A stretch of DNA of 64,000 nucleotides from CBIHON01 sp966211965 (GCA_966211965.1 CBIHON010000006.1:62001-126000), one strand, 5' to 3'. Numbered from the stretch's first letter, positions 9,061 to 17,969 are shown. Notes: generated by a model from the letters alone, not told the origin. Program-made: numbers and translations.

Positions 9061-9257
9061 GGAGACCCTGAATAACAATCGCAATTGAATGAAAATCCAC
9101 ATTGAAAAAATACGGGAATTCCGGAAAATGTGACGGTCTTTAAACTCGGTAACAAGAAGTAATAGCAGAACAAGTCGCCCTTGCCGTCTGTCTATACTTA
9201 AACCGTCTTCTGACCTGCATGGTCTGAATCCCGTCCACAACCCGAGAGCCGCTCATC

Positions 9258-10037
9258 ATGAAACATCGTCTCCCCCCTCTATTCATTTCCATTGCTCTGC
9301 TTTGTGCCACTGCTCAAGCAAGCGCCATCGGCCGCATGGTCGATCTCAGTGTCTATGATCGCGACAGCGGGCAGCAATTGCAAACCTACTACTATCGCGG
9401 CCAGCACTATGTGGTGGGAACACCTGGCAATCACTACGCGGTAAGCGTACGCAACCTGACCGGAGAGCGTGTGATGGCCGTGGTATCGGTGGATGGCGTC
9501 AACGTGGTCAGCGGGGAAAACGCGACGCCTAACCAGAGCGGCTATGTGCTGGATCGCTATTCCTCAACCGACATCAACGGCTGGCGCAAGAACATGAACG
9601 AAGTTGCCGCCTTCATCTTTTCCAGGGAAGCCAACAGCTACGCCGCACGTACCGGACGGCCGGACAATGTCGGCGTGATCGGCGTCGCCGTGTTCCGCGA
9701 AAAACCGATGCCGCCGCGCTACTATGAGCGCGACGCCAAACCCGGCGAGCCACCCCGTCCTTCCGCTGCCGACAAGGCGGCCCCTGCCACTGGAGCGCGC
9801 GCCGAAGCCGACCGCCCAGCCGCTGCACCGCGCCTCGGCACCGCACATGGCGAGCGGGAAAGTTCGGAAGTCAACTACACTAATTTCGTGCGCGCCAGTT
9901 CCAGGCCTGACGAAGTAATCAGCCTGCGCTATGACAGTTATCGCAACCTCGTCGCACAAGGCGTGATCCGCAACCCGCGCCACGGCAAGCCGGCGCCCAA
10001 TCCCTTCCCCGGACAATTCGTGCCGGATCCAAACTAA
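9258..10037 (+). CDS. Secreted protein of unknown function
   Basis: 259 residues with a clear signal peptide ending near ASA (residue 23). The mature part begins VDLSVYDRDSGQQLQTYYY, followed by a globular region to about residue 155 (HYAVSVRNLTGERVMAVVSVDG, FIFSREANSYAARTGRPDN) and then a Pro/Ala-rich linker (about 165-200). The C-terminal 60 residues (SSEVNYTNFVRASSRPDEV, RYDSYRNLVAQGVI) form a second conserved patch. It resembles hypothetical proteins of Burkholderiales, and I cannot name its function. It is probably periplasmic. Confidence 0.75.
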   Translation: MKHRLPPLFISIALLCATAQASAIGRMVDLSVYDRDSGQQLQTYYYRGQHYVVGTPGNHYAVSVRNLTGERVMAVVSVDGVNVVSGENATPNQSGYVLDRYSSTDINGWRKNMNEVAAFIFSREANSYAARTGRPDNVGVIGVAVFREKPMPPRYYERDAKPGEPPRPSAADKAAPATGARAEADRPAAAPRLGTAHGERESSEVNYTNFVRASSRPDEVISLRYDSYRNLVAQGVIRNPRHGKPAPNPFPGQFVPDPN

Positions 10038-10054
10038 GGACTGTGGCGACACTA

Positions 10055-10297
10055 TCAAAACCTATCGGAGGACAAGAGCCCGAAAAACACGCGGCCCTTG
10101 TCCTCAAGTGAAATAAATGCCTTGGAAGCAGGCGAAACTATGCGCTTATGACCGCCATGCTCATCTTGCCATTGCCGAGCGCGGGTCTGGTCAGCAAACC
10201 GGGAGCGAACGTCGCGCAACATGCGGCGCGCGTACCGGCGCAGGTAATCCGCATTCGACGCGACGGGAAATGTCTTGGGAGACTGATGGAAATGCAT
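10055..10297 (-). CDS. Small basic hypothetical protein
   Basis: 80 residues. The start at 10297 is chosen because AAAAGGAGACC lies immediately upstream, an excellent ribosome site, although the frame remains open to 10447. The protein is rich in Arg and has the pattern YLRRYARRMLRDVRSRFADQ followed by HGGHKRIV. There is no signal peptide and no known domain. It converges with the upstream secreted protein gene. Confidence 0.55.
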   Translation of the reverse strand: MHFHQSPKTFPVASNADYLRRYARRMLRDVRSRFADQTRARQWQDEHGGHKRIVSPASKAFISLEDKGRVFFGLLSSDRF

Positions 10298-10483
10298 GCC
10301 GGTCTCCTTTTCAGGCCGCTGTCGCTGCGGCAAAGATCGGAGCGGGATGAGAGACTTAACGAAGGCGAACGCCGTCACTGACGCCGGCAGATGCGCAAGC
10401 TTTTGCGAGCGCGGGCTTCCTGCACAACCCGGCACGTCTCTTATCACGCATGCGCCGCGATGCCTTTATGCGCAAAAGTGCCC

Positions 10484-10810
10484 TCATGCCTGCCACACGC
10501 CATACCCCGCCTCACGCAAACCGATAGCGAGTTCCACTTCCATCTCGCATGCCCCCTCGTAAGGCATAGGGTTATAGATTTCGTACAACTCCGGCAATAA
10601 CCGCAAGCCGAACTTCTGTGCGAATTTGTTGGCTTGAATCCCGGCCTTGTGCTTGTCGAAACGCTGGTCCGGATTCAAGCCGGTCATGCCGACATAGACG
10701 CAGGGTTTGCCGCTGACGTAATCGGGATTGGCCTTTCTGAAGCGCGGCTCGTACAACACATCCTTCGATAACTCGATCACATAGACATGATAACGGTAGC
10801 GGCGCGCCAT
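10484..10810 (-). CDS. GIY-YIG-like small protein
   Basis: 108 residues from ATG 10810. It begins MARRYRYHVYVIELSKDVL and continues with CVYVGMTGLNPDQRFDKH, matching the spaced VYVI...YVGMT strands of the GIY-YIG nuclease fold, with an Arg in the QRFDKH helix and a Glu in EGACEMEVELA. Such single-domain proteins are widespread and mostly uncharacterised; they may cut DNA. The catalytic Tyr/Arg/Glu set looks plausible but was not verified by alignment. Confidence 0.6.
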   Translation of the reverse strand: MARRYRYHVYVIELSKDVLYEPRFRKANPDYVSGKPCVYVGMTGLNPDQRFDKHKAGIQANKFAQKFGLRLLPELYEIYNPMPYEGACEMEVELAIGLREAGYGVWQA

Positions 10811-10846
10811 TTCGGCAAGTCCCCGCAAAACGGCGCCGCGCCTTGC

Positions 10847-11377
10847 CTATTTCTTCGGCATCATATCGTGCATCGGTTTGACATCGCCGCAGTCAGCGGC
10901 AAGCCATTTGCCGGTGGTTTCCTGATGGTGGTTAGCCGGCTGGCCATGAGCCGTGCCTTTGAAATCGGAAGCCGCAGTAAAGCTTTCGTTGCTCGAATTA
11001 CTGCCTTTTATCGTGCCCGTCCCTTTGAAGTTCGGGCCATCGCATTGCATGTCCATGCTATAGCTGTCACCGCTACGTTTGAAATTTTTCATCTGGCAGC
11101 CGCTGTCGTTTTGGCCGACAGGCGGCTGGTCGCGTTCGACCATATCCTTGGTCATGCAAACCTTCACCACCATGCCGCCATCCTGCATCTGCGGCATGTT
11201 CACCCCCATCTTGCGCATGGCTTCCATTTGTTCCGGCGGGATCTTCGGCATGTTCTTCATCGCATCCGATTTGATGGTCATCGACCACAGGCCTGGCTTC
11301 ATTCGCTCTGCGGCAGAGACGGTGGCCGAAACGGTACATAATGAAAACAACGCGATAAGAAAGGTGGTCTTGCGCAT
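10847..11377 (-). CDS. DUF3617 periplasmic protein
   Basis: 176 residues; start at 11377 is chosen because it begins the signal peptide (MRKTTFLIALFSLCTVSA) and GGGAGCAGG precedes it. The mature part opens ERMKPGLWSMTIKSDAMK, the signature of DUF3617 (KPGLWE-type), and has Cys residues in VKVCMTKDMV, SGCQMKNF, MQCDG and AADCGD that could form disulfides. The family is exported and of unknown role. It is rich in Met, and metal binding is conceivable though untested. Confidence 0.82.
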   Translation of the reverse strand: MRKTTFLIALFSLCTVSATVSAAERMKPGLWSMTIKSDAMKNMPKIPPEQMEAMRKMGVNMPQMQDGGMVVKVCMTKDMVERDQPPVGQNDSGCQMKNFKRSGDSYSMDMQCDGPNFKGTGTIKGSNSSNESFTAASDFKGTAHGQPANHHQETTGKWLAADCGDVKPMHDMMPKK

Positions 11378-11445
11378 GCCTGCTCCCGAAAAATGAATTG
11401 AAATGCTACTCCTCATTGCCTACCTGGGCAATCGATGGCGGACAA

Positions 11446-11478
11446 ATAAAAAAACCCGCCACCTTGCGGTAGCGGGTT
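11446..11478 (-). terminator. Orphan intrinsic terminator on the minus strand
   Basis: AACCCGC and GCGGGTT (11453-11459 and 11472-11478) form the stem, followed in minus direction by a run of seven T. No protein gene reads into it from the right, because the next gene is on the plus strand. Confidence 0.7.
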
Positions 11479-11545
11479 AAATCCAAACCTGGGGAGGATT
11501 GGGAGGAGACGTGTCCACTATATCGGGAAGTGTGGTTCAGCACAT
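11446..11545 (-). ncRNA. Candidate small RNA with anti-Shine-Dalgarno motifs
   Basis: The orphan terminator needs a transcript. Directly upstream in minus direction are two C-rich motifs, CTCCTCCC (11501-11508) and CCTCCCC (11491-11497), which are complementary to GGAGG ribosome sites and resemble the exposed loops of known target-binding small RNAs. An AT-rich CATATTTAT near 11550 could be the -10 region. The 5' end is a guess. Confidence 0.4.
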
Positions 11546-11626
11546 CCCATAAATATGGCATGATTTGAAAAAAATGCGCTCTGAAAACGCAAAATCGGCT
11601 CCCATCGCCTCCTCGATGTCCCATCC

Positions 11627-12124
11627 ATGAAAAAAAAGACCTATCACTCTTTCATCTTTTTAGACCAGACAGTGAAAGAAAAGATATTGGCGGTGATGCT
11701 GCATGGCAGCAATCGAGTGCAATCGATCGGCTTTTTCCGCGTGACCATCGGGCTGTACTACCTATCGAAAATCATGGTCGAAGACAAGCTGGATTTCAAG
11801 GCGATCGATGCCGAATTCAATTCCTTCATCTATCAGGCGATAGGGAAAGGGCACAGCATCACCAGCGTGCTGCAGTACATGAGCAGCAAAAAAGTGATCA
11901 AGGTACTCGATTCGCGATTCTTCATTTCGACGTTTTTGAACTACTTCGCCGAAATACCATTCCGGAACATGCTGCTTTTCCTCTCCATCAATCTGTCGGT
12001 GTCAAAAAAGATATCCGGCATTCCGACCGAAGGCCCGCTTCAGGATTGGCTGCTGAATCAGGAAAAAATCCGTTCCAAATCGTTGGAGCCGCCGGCCCCT
12101 GATTCGAATCCTCCGGCACCCTGA
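11627..12124 (+). CDS. Hypothetical protein, helical
   Basis: 165 residues. It reads as a mostly helical soluble protein (KEKILAVMLHGSNRVQSIG, FRVTIGLYYLSKIMVEDKL) with a Pro-rich tail (EPPAPDSNPPAP). The start ATG 11627 follows the opposite-strand candidate RNA. No motif or family is recognised. It has lower GC than its neighbours, with many AAA codons at the N-terminus, and could be an accessory gene. Confidence 0.6.
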   Translation: MKKKTYHSFIFLDQTVKEKILAVMLHGSNRVQSIGFFRVTIGLYYLSKIMVEDKLDFKAIDAEFNSFIYQAIGKGHSITSVLQYMSSKKVIKVLDSRFFISTFLNYFAEIPFRNMLLFLSINLSVSKKISGIPTEGPLQDWLLNQEKIRSKSLEPPAPDSNPPAP

Positions 12125-12234
12125 GCTTGGTCGACGGGAAGCGACGGCCTTGCATTTTTTCAGCATTTCCTCGCAATCCTGGCGCCCGAAAATGTGATAA
12201 TTCCCCATCCCATCACCGACAAACTGGAAAACGC

Positions 12235-12537
12235 ATGATCCTCGAACTTGCCGATATTCGCATACAACCGGGTAAACAGTTGGAATTCGACGCCGCGATT
12301 CAACGCGGCCTGACGCAAGTCATCGCTAAGTCCAAGGGCTTCCAGGGTTACAAGGTCAACAAAAGCATCGAATCACCGGAGCGCTATGTCTTGATGATTT
12401 TCTGGGAGACGCTGGAAAATCATACGGTGGATTTTCGCGGCTCTCCGGCATTCCAGGAATGGCGCGGCATCGTCGGCCCCTATTTCGCGGCCCCGCCAAC
12501 GGTCGAACATTTCACCTTGCTGGGCAAATCCGCATGA
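12235..12537 (+). CDS. Antibiotic biosynthesis monooxygenase (ABM) family protein
   Basis: 100 residues from ATG 12235. The whole protein is one ABM ferredoxin-like domain: MILELADIRIQPGKQLEFD, then KGFQGYKVNKSIESPERY and MIFWETLENHTVDFRGS. Small ABM proteins may act as monooxygenases, in quinone turnover, or merely as structural folds; the reaction is not predictable. It is followed closely by the GGDEF gene but a shared function is not evident. Confidence 0.8.
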   Translation: MILELADIRIQPGKQLEFDAAIQRGLTQVIAKSKGFQGYKVNKSIESPERYVLMIFWETLENHTVDFRGSPAFQEWRGIVGPYFAAPPTVEHFTLLGKSA

Positions 12538-12574
12538 GAGTCGGATAAGGACTGGTGTTTAATCGAAGGAAGAC

Positions 12575-13546
12575 ATGGAACACTTGAATGCCTTTGGCAG
12601 TTCCGGCTATGCGATCGGCGACTTGCAGCTATTTCGCGGCGTTTCCGATCACAATGTTGCCGGTCTGCTGGCGGATTGCCCAGTGATGCGCGTGGCCGGC
12701 GGTCAGCGGGTGACGGATGCCAAGAGTGGAGGGGCGCGGCTGTATGTCGTATTGCGCGGCGCGCTGGGAGTCTCGACCGACATCCACGGCGCGCTGCCGG
12801 AAGGAACGCTGACCAAGGTCTTGCCCGGCGAATGCGTCGGCGAACTGTCGGTGCTGGATGATGAGGCGAATCCATCTGCCATGTCCGCGCTGCAGGAAAC
12901 CGATCTGCTGGTGATCGAAGCCGAGCGGCTGTGGCGGCTGATCGATGAATCCAATGGTGTGGCGCGCAATCTGTTGCGGCTGCTGTCGTTTCGCATCCGC
13001 GCCGCCAATGTGCAGATCCGGAGGCGACAGAAGGTCGGCGAATTCTATCGGCAATTGTCGATGGTTGACGGGCTGACCGAACTGCAAAATCGCGCTTGGC
13101 TCAACGAGCATCTGCCGACCTTGGTCGAAAACGCTCACACGGCCGGTAATCCGCTGGCCATCATCATGATCGATATCGATCATTTCAAGCGTTTCAATGA
13201 TGAACATGGCCATCTGGCCGGCGACAATGCCTTGCGCGTAGCAGCCAAAGTACTGAGCGAGGCGTTGCGCCCCAGGGACTTCGCAGTGCGCTACGGCGGC
13301 GAGGAATTGATGGTGATCCTGCCCAATACCAATCTCAAGGCCGGCGCCATTGTGGCGCAACGCTTGTGCGAGTGCATGCGGCAGGCAGTCGTGTTTGCCG
13401 ACATGCGCAAACCGCTGCCGCATATCACCGCCTCCTTTGGCGTTGCCTGCGTGGCTGAAGGACAGGATGCCGATGAACTGATTGCGGCTGCGGATGCGGC
13501 CTTGTATCGCGCCAAAGATGCCGGGCGCAACCAAGTCGGCTTGTAA
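12575..13546 (+). CDS. Diguanylate cyclase with cyclic-nucleotide-binding N-domain
   Basis: 323 residues. Residues about 15-130 form a cNMP-binding beta-barrel (LYVVLRGALGVSTD, LPGECVGELSVLDD). The C-terminal part, from about 160, is a GGDEF domain with MIDIDHFKRFNDEHGHLAGD, an intact active site GGEEL at 241-245 and an RPRD inhibitory site five residues before it. It should make cyclic di-GMP from two GTP and be subject to product inhibition. The cNMP domain may sense a nucleotide, though the phosphate-binding cassette is not a perfect match. Confidence 0.9.
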   Translation: MEHLNAFGSSGYAIGDLQLFRGVSDHNVAGLLADCPVMRVAGGQRVTDAKSGGARLYVVLRGALGVSTDIHGALPEGTLTKVLPGECVGELSVLDDEANPSAMSALQETDLLVIEAERLWRLIDESNGVARNLLRLLSFRIRAANVQIRRRQKVGEFYRQLSMVDGLTELQNRAWLNEHLPTLVENAHTAGNPLAIIMIDIDHFKRFNDEHGHLAGDNALRVAAKVLSEALRPRDFAVRYGGEELMVILPNTNLKAGAIVAQRLCECMRQAVVFADMRKPLPHITASFGVACVAEGQDADELIAAADAALYRAKDAGRNQVGL

Positions 13547-13566
13547 AACCCACCAAAGGCGGCGCC

Positions 13567-13791
13567 ATGAGCGAACCAAGCATCACTCCGGGCATATATC
13601 AGCATTACAAAGGCATGAAATATTTTGTGCTCGGCCTGTCCAGAAATACTGAAACCAATGAGGTCTGCGTTGTATACCGGCCGCTGTACGAGACCGACTG
13701 GCCGCAACTGGTTCATCGCAATGCGGCCATGTTTTTCGAAAACGTGACACTTGACGGCGTAGAGGTGCCGCGCTTTAAAATGCTAAAGTGA
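13567..13791 (+). CDS. DUF1653 protein
   Basis: 74 residues, all one DUF1653 domain: PGIYQHYKGMKYFVLGLSR, VVYRPLY and the tail PRFKMLK. The family is small, widespread and of unknown function; its glycine and aromatic pattern suggests a compact beta-fold. It sits 20 bases after the GGDEF gene in the same direction, so it may be co-transcribed. Confidence 0.85.
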   Translation: MSEPSITPGIYQHYKGMKYFVLGLSRNTETNEVCVVYRPLYETDWPQLVHRNAAMFFENVTLDGVEVPRFKMLK

Positions 13792-13822
13792 ACCGTCCAA
13801 TTCTTCGATCGAGGAGTACGGC

Positions 13823-14143
13823 ATGGCAATCCGCAGCAAACAACTCGAACTCGAGAAAGTCAGCGCAGGCATGGTCTTGTCGGACGACCTGCTCGATAGC
13901 CAGGGAAAAGTGCTGTTGCCGCAAGGCGTCACCTTGACCGAAACGACATTGGCTTCGCTGCGTCGCCACAACGTGGAGATGCTGCCGATCCTGTGCGAAG
14001 CCTTGTCGGACGCCGATACGGCGGCGGAACGGGAATACCATAAGAGCCGGATTGCCATCCTGTTCAGGAAACATGCGGCAGAGGATGAAGCAGTCGCTTT
14101 ACTGCTGCGCTATGTACGGGACTTTCGTTTGGGGACCGAATGA
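13823..14143 (+). CDS. Small protein preceding the HDOD gene
   Basis: 106 residues. The N-terminal part (ELEKVSAGMVLSDDLLDSQGKVLLPQGVTL) matches the short domain that often precedes HD-GYP or HDOD signalling domains; the C-terminal 40 residues are helical. Its stop overlaps the HDOD start by four bases (ATGA), so the two form one translational unit. It may be a detached N-terminal domain of the signalling protein, which is inference. Confidence 0.75.
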   Translation: MAIRSKQLELEKVSAGMVLSDDLLDSQGKVLLPQGVTLTETTLASLRRHNVEMLPILCEALSDADTAAEREYHKSRIAILFRKHAAEDEAVALLLRYVRDFRLGTE

Positions 14144-14982
14144 ACCAGCTCGAATTCGACGACATCGTCAAAAACATCCAGGACTTGCCGGCCCTGCCGG
14201 CAGTCGTGATGGAACTGCTCGACAGCATCGACCGGGAAGATATCGATGTCGGCGCGCTGGCAAAAAAGGTTTCTCACGACCAGGCCTTGACCGCCAAAAC
14301 CCTGCGCCTGGCCAATTCGCCGATCTATGCTACCCAGGTCAAGGTAACGACAATCCAGCAAGCGATTACCCTGCTCGGGTTCCAAAACGTGCGCAACCTG
14401 ATTACTGCCGCAGGTCTTGCGGGCTGTTTTCCGGATGGCCGTTGCGCCGGGTTCGACTTCAAGGCCTTCTGGCGCCATTCGATTGCAACCGCGGTGTGCG
14501 GCAAGGTGCTGGCAAGGCATCTGCACGTCAACCAGGATTTTGCATTTACCGCCGGGCTGCTGCATGACATTGGCAGGCTGGTCCTTGCTACCGCCTTTCC
14601 GCAGCAATACGAAAGGGCAATCGCCCACCGCGTCGCCCATGACTGCCACATGCTGGATGCCGAGCAAACGGTGTTGGGCATGGACCATGTGATCGCGGGA
14701 CATGCACTCGCAGAGCATTGGAATTTTTCTGAAACCATGCAGAAGGCAATCGCCGGGCACCATGAACCGGAAGCCCCCGGTGCAGGCTTTCTTGCTTCGA
14801 TCGTGCATGTCGCCGATTTCATTGCCCACGCGCTCGATCTCTCCGGACAAGTCGATGACATGGTTCCCAACTTATCCCTGGTGGCCGTAAACAGCCTCGG
14901 CATGGATGAGGAAACCTACCTGCACGTGTTTCGTGAAACCGAATTGGAATTTGGGGAAATCAACCGCGTTTTGCTGGTGTGA
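14140..14982 (+). CDS. HDOD-domain signalling protein
   Basis: 280 residues comprising one HDOD domain: LPALPAVVMELLDSIDRED at the start, VSHDQALTAKTLRLANSP, then TTIQQAITLLGFQNVRNL, and TAGLLHDIGRLVLATAFP. HDOD proteins are related to HD phosphohydrolases but usually lack full metal-binding residues and act as regulatory scaffolds in bacterial signalling and motility. Here an HD pair remains in LLHDIGRL. The overlap with the preceding gene and nearness to the diguanylate cyclase suggest a shared signalling role. Confidence 0.88.
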   Translation: MNQLEFDDIVKNIQDLPALPAVVMELLDSIDREDIDVGALAKKVSHDQALTAKTLRLANSPIYATQVKVTTIQQAITLLGFQNVRNLITAAGLAGCFPDGRCAGFDFKAFWRHSIATAVCGKVLARHLHVNQDFAFTAGLLHDIGRLVLATAFPQQYERAIAHRVAHDCHMLDAEQTVLGMDHVIAGHALAEHWNFSETMQKAIAGHHEPEAPGAGFLASIVHVADFIAHALDLSGQVDDMVPNLSLVAVNSLGMDEETYLHVFRETELEFGEINRVLLV

Positions 14983-15030
14983 CAAAGCAAGGTATGCTGC
15001 GCATCTGATCTAACCCTCCCTCCGCTTCCA

Positions 15031-16473
15031 ATGTCGACACATACTTTTCTTTGGCACGATTACGAAACCTTCGGCATCCAGACCAGACGCGACCGCCCGG
15101 CCCAATTCGCGGCGATCCGCACCGATGCGGCGTTGAATGAGATCGGCGAGCCGATCATGCTGTACTGTCAGCCGGCCGCCGACTATCTGCCCGACCCGCA
15201 ATCCTGCTTGATCACCGGTATCACGCCGCAGCTATGCCTCGAACGCGGCCTGCCGGAACATGCATTTGCCGCGGCCATCGAACAGGCATTCAGTCAACCC
15301 GGCACTATTGGAGTCGGTTACAACACCATTCGATTCGATGATGAAGTCACGCGCTTCCTGTTCTGGCGCAACCTGATCGATCCCTATGCGCGCGAATGGC
15401 AAAACCAATGCGGACGCTGGGACATTCTCGACCTGGTGCGCACAGCCTACGCATTGCGGCCGGAAGGCATCGCGTGGCCGAAGAACGAAGACGGCCGCCC
15501 CAGCTTCCGGCTTGAGCATCTGACCGCAGAAAACGGCATTGCCCACACCGCCGCCCACGACGCGCTATCGGACGTGCGCGCCACCATCGCGTTGGCCAGA
15601 TTGATTCGCGAGAAGCAGCCGAGGCTGTTCGATTTTTGTTTCGATTTGCACAAAAAAGACCGGGTCGCAACGGAAGTCGGCTTGCATGCCCCGCAGCCCT
15701 TCCTGCACGTCTCAGGCATGTTCCCCGCGGAGCGCGGCTGTCTTGCGCTGATGTGGCCGATAGCGCTCCATCCGACCAACAAGAATGAAGTCATTGCCTG
15801 GGATTTGAGCCATGACCCGAGCGAATTATTAACCTTGGATGTGGAGACTATCCGCACCCGCATGTTCAGCAGAGCCGATGCGCTGCCCGAAGGCGTGACG
15901 AGGTTGCCGATCAAAACCATCCACCTGAATAAATCGCCGGTCGTCATCAGCAACTTGAAGACCCTCTCGCCCGCCATGGCGCAACGTTGGGGCCTGAATA
16001 TTGAGGCGGCATTGGTGCATGCCGATATCGCAGCGGCCGCGGGATTAGGCAGCGCCATGAACGCGACTTGGCGTGCGGTATTCCAGCGCCCGATCGAGGC
16101 GGCGCCGGATGTCGACGAAGACTTGTATGGCGGTTTTATCGGCAACAAGGATCGCGGCCAGCTCAACCGGCTGCGCGCGCTGGAACCTCAGCAATTGTCG
16201 AGCGCGCAACCAGGTTTCGAGGATGCGCGGCTGGAAGAGCTATTGTTCCGCTACCGCGCCCGCAATTTCCCCGCCACCCTCTCGGCCGAGGATGCGCAGC
16301 GCTGGGAAGAGCATCGGGTGGCACGGCTGTTCGACGGTGCGGACGGCGCCCGCACCATGGGCATGTTGTTCGACGAAATCGACCGCTTGTCGGAAACCGC
16401 CGATGAACATGGCGAGCAATTGCTCGGCATGCTGTACGACTATGCAGAGTCGATTGCGCCGACCAGAAATTAG
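15031..16473 (+). CDS. sbcB: Exodeoxyribonuclease I
   Basis: 480 residues, the usual length. Exonuclease I degrades single-stranded DNA from the 3' end in recombination and mismatch repair. The DEDDh catalytic set is visible: D10 and E12 in HDYETFG, D103 in RFDDEVTRF, and H176 and D181 in HDALSD. The C-terminal SH3-like and helical regions follow (VIAWDLSHDPSELLTLD, GGFIGNKDRGQLNRLR). The start ATG 15031 gives the catalytic aspartate at the expected distance from the N-terminus. It appears to be a single-gene unit. Confidence 0.95.
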   Translation: MSTHTFLWHDYETFGIQTRRDRPAQFAAIRTDAALNEIGEPIMLYCQPAADYLPDPQSCLITGITPQLCLERGLPEHAFAAAIEQAFSQPGTIGVGYNTIRFDDEVTRFLFWRNLIDPYAREWQNQCGRWDILDLVRTAYALRPEGIAWPKNEDGRPSFRLEHLTAENGIAHTAAHDALSDVRATIALARLIREKQPRLFDFCFDLHKKDRVATEVGLHAPQPFLHVSGMFPAERGCLALMWPIALHPTNKNEVIAWDLSHDPSELLTLDVETIRTRMFSRADALPEGVTRLPIKTIHLNKSPVVISNLKTLSPAMAQRWGLNIEAALVHADIAAAAGLGSAMNATWRAVFQRPIEAAPDVDEDLYGGFIGNKDRGQLNRLRALEPQQLSSAQPGFEDARLEELLFRYRARNFPATLSAEDAQRWEEHRVARLFDGADGARTMGMLFDEIDRLSETADEHGEQLLGMLYDYAESIAPTRN

Positions 16474-16652
16474 AGCGGTTTGCCGTGGGCAGCGCCGCTT
16501 TGCCCGGGTCGGGATTTTTGGGGCTACTCAAGCCTGAACCAGGCGGCACCGAATTTTGTGCCCATGCGGCGCCGCAGATGGCGGCAGTAAGGGCAATGCT
16601 GGATCGCCTGGCCATACCGCGCAAATAGCAAAAACAGGGGCCGGGCGGTTGG

Positions 16653-16658
16653 TATAAT
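16653..16658 (+). promoter_or_regulatory. Possible -10 element before the 93-residue protein gene
   Basis: A perfect TATAAT lies at 16653-16658, 79 bases upstream of the next start. No good -35 hexamer is seen at 16-18 bases, so this is only half a promoter. Confidence 0.3.
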
Positions 16659-16737
16659 CCAATCTACTCCCCCTTTCGGATATTTTCCCGCTTCACAGTC
16701 CGGACGGACCAATCGATCTCCTCCTCGCCGTCACGCC

Positions 16738-17019
16738 ATGTCAGATCATTTCGCTCTCCAGACCTTGCGCCTTGCCCTTGATAACTTGCAGCAAAAACGC
16801 ATCGGGATTCCGGCCTTTTGCCAGGCTTGGCGCGCGCAGACCGCTTTACTGGCAAAACTGCCGCCGCGCTATGGGCAGGTGATGGAGGATTTGCTTGGCC
16901 GCATGGAAGCCGGCAGCCTGTTTACCGAAGAAAGCTGCTCGTTCAGCCAGGACGACTTACAGGCGAATCTTTCAACCTGGTTGGAGAAGGCACAGCAGAC
17001 GCTGGATTCTGCTGCATAA
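16738..17019 (+). CDS. Small hypothetical protein
   Basis: 93 residues, helical and acidic, without signal peptide: LRLALDNLQQKRIGIPAF, CQAWRAQTALLAKLPPRY and a coiled tail WLEKAQQTLDSAA. The pattern of a short helical protein with conserved Trp and Pro resembles uncharacterised Burkholderiales proteins. No function is assigned. It lies between exonuclease I and a GGDEF gene. Confidence 0.6.
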   Translation: MSDHFALQTLRLALDNLQQKRIGIPAFCQAWRAQTALLAKLPPRYGQVMEDLLGRMEAGSLFTEESCSFSQDDLQANLSTWLEKAQQTLDSAA

Positions 17020-17147
17020 AAAAGCCGGAGCGCCCCGGCGGCAAAGCCCCGGCACAAGCACAATATTCCAAACAGCGCACCGGTGCTGGTATATTGTCTG
17101 CTTGAGTGCCGTCTTTCATGCAATAGTTTTTTAGCCGCGCATCCACT

Positions 17148-17960
17148 ATGAAACCTTCTCTTCCCTCGATCCGCCCGACGGCGATTGTCGCGTGGAGATT
17201 CGGTGCGCTGCTTGTCCTCCTGGCGCCGGCCGGGTTTGCCGCCGTAACGTCAAACCCTATGCAAGGCTTCTATAGTTTAACCACGCTTATTCTGATTGCG
17301 GGCGCTTGCGCCGCTCTCGTTGCCGGCGCCGCGCTGTTCATTCTCGCAAAAAAGAATCGCACACTCGAAGCCGTGCAGGACGAGGTCAAGCTTCTGCGCA
17401 GTGAACTGGAGGCGATCGCCATTACCGACCCTTTAACCGGGCTGTTCAACCGGCGTTACATGGAAGCACAGTTCAAGATGGCGCTGTCCTATGCACGGCG
17501 TCAGCGTCGACCGCTCAGCATCGCACTTGCCGATGTCGATTTCTTCAAGTCGATCAACGACGAGCACGGCCGGCAGCGCGGCGATCTGGTGTTGAAAGGC
17601 GTGGCAACAACGGTCCAAGGCGTATTGCGGGATGAGGATATCGCCTGCCGCTACGGCAGCAAAAAATTCATGCTGATCTTGCCGAGTACGGATTTGGCCG
17701 GCGCAACCATCTGCGCCGAACGGCTGCGTTCTCTTGTCGAAAGCAAGGGGCTGAGCGGCTTGAAAGTCACGGTCAGCATCGGGGTGGTTTCAACGGACTC
17801 TCATCCCGATTTCAGCGCCGAGAGTTTGATCGAATGGGCGCATAAGGCGCTCTATGCTGCCAAGCAACGCGGCCGCAATCTGGTAGTATCCGAAGCCGAT
17901 GATATCGGCACGCTCCAGGTGCCGCATAAATACGGCAAAAGCTCTACCTATATCCATTGA
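17148..17960 (+). CDS. Membrane GGDEF protein with degenerate active site
   Basis: 270 residues. Two membrane helices lie at about 16-34 and 44-67, followed by a short coiled coil and a GGDEF domain (ITDPLTGLFNRRY, ALADVDFFKSINDEH). The catalytic motif GGDEF is replaced by GSKKF at 170-174 and the usual HGH by HGR, so it should not make cyclic di-GMP. The inhibitory-site motif RDED is kept at 161-164, five residues before. It may therefore be a cyclic di-GMP receptor at the inner membrane, which is inference from other degenerate GGDEF proteins. Confidence 0.88.
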   Translation: MKPSLPSIRPTAIVAWRFGALLVLLAPAGFAAVTSNPMQGFYSLTTLILIAGACAALVAGAALFILAKKNRTLEAVQDEVKLLRSELEAIAITDPLTGLFNRRYMEAQFKMALSYARRQRRPLSIALADVDFFKSINDEHGRQRGDLVLKGVATTVQGVLRDEDIACRYGSKKFMLILPSTDLAGATICAERLRSLVESKGLSGLKVTVSIGVVSTDSHPDFSAESLIEWAHKALYAAKQRGRNLVVSEADDIGTLQVPHKYGKSSTYIH

Positions 17961-17969
17961 CGGGATCTC

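Noticed and set aside
16524..16712. Minus-strand open frame with a CPYC motif (HCPYCRHLRRRMG)
   Set aside because: It overlaps a likely plus-strand promoter, has no ribosome site and is only 62 codons. The CxxC motif alone is not enough.
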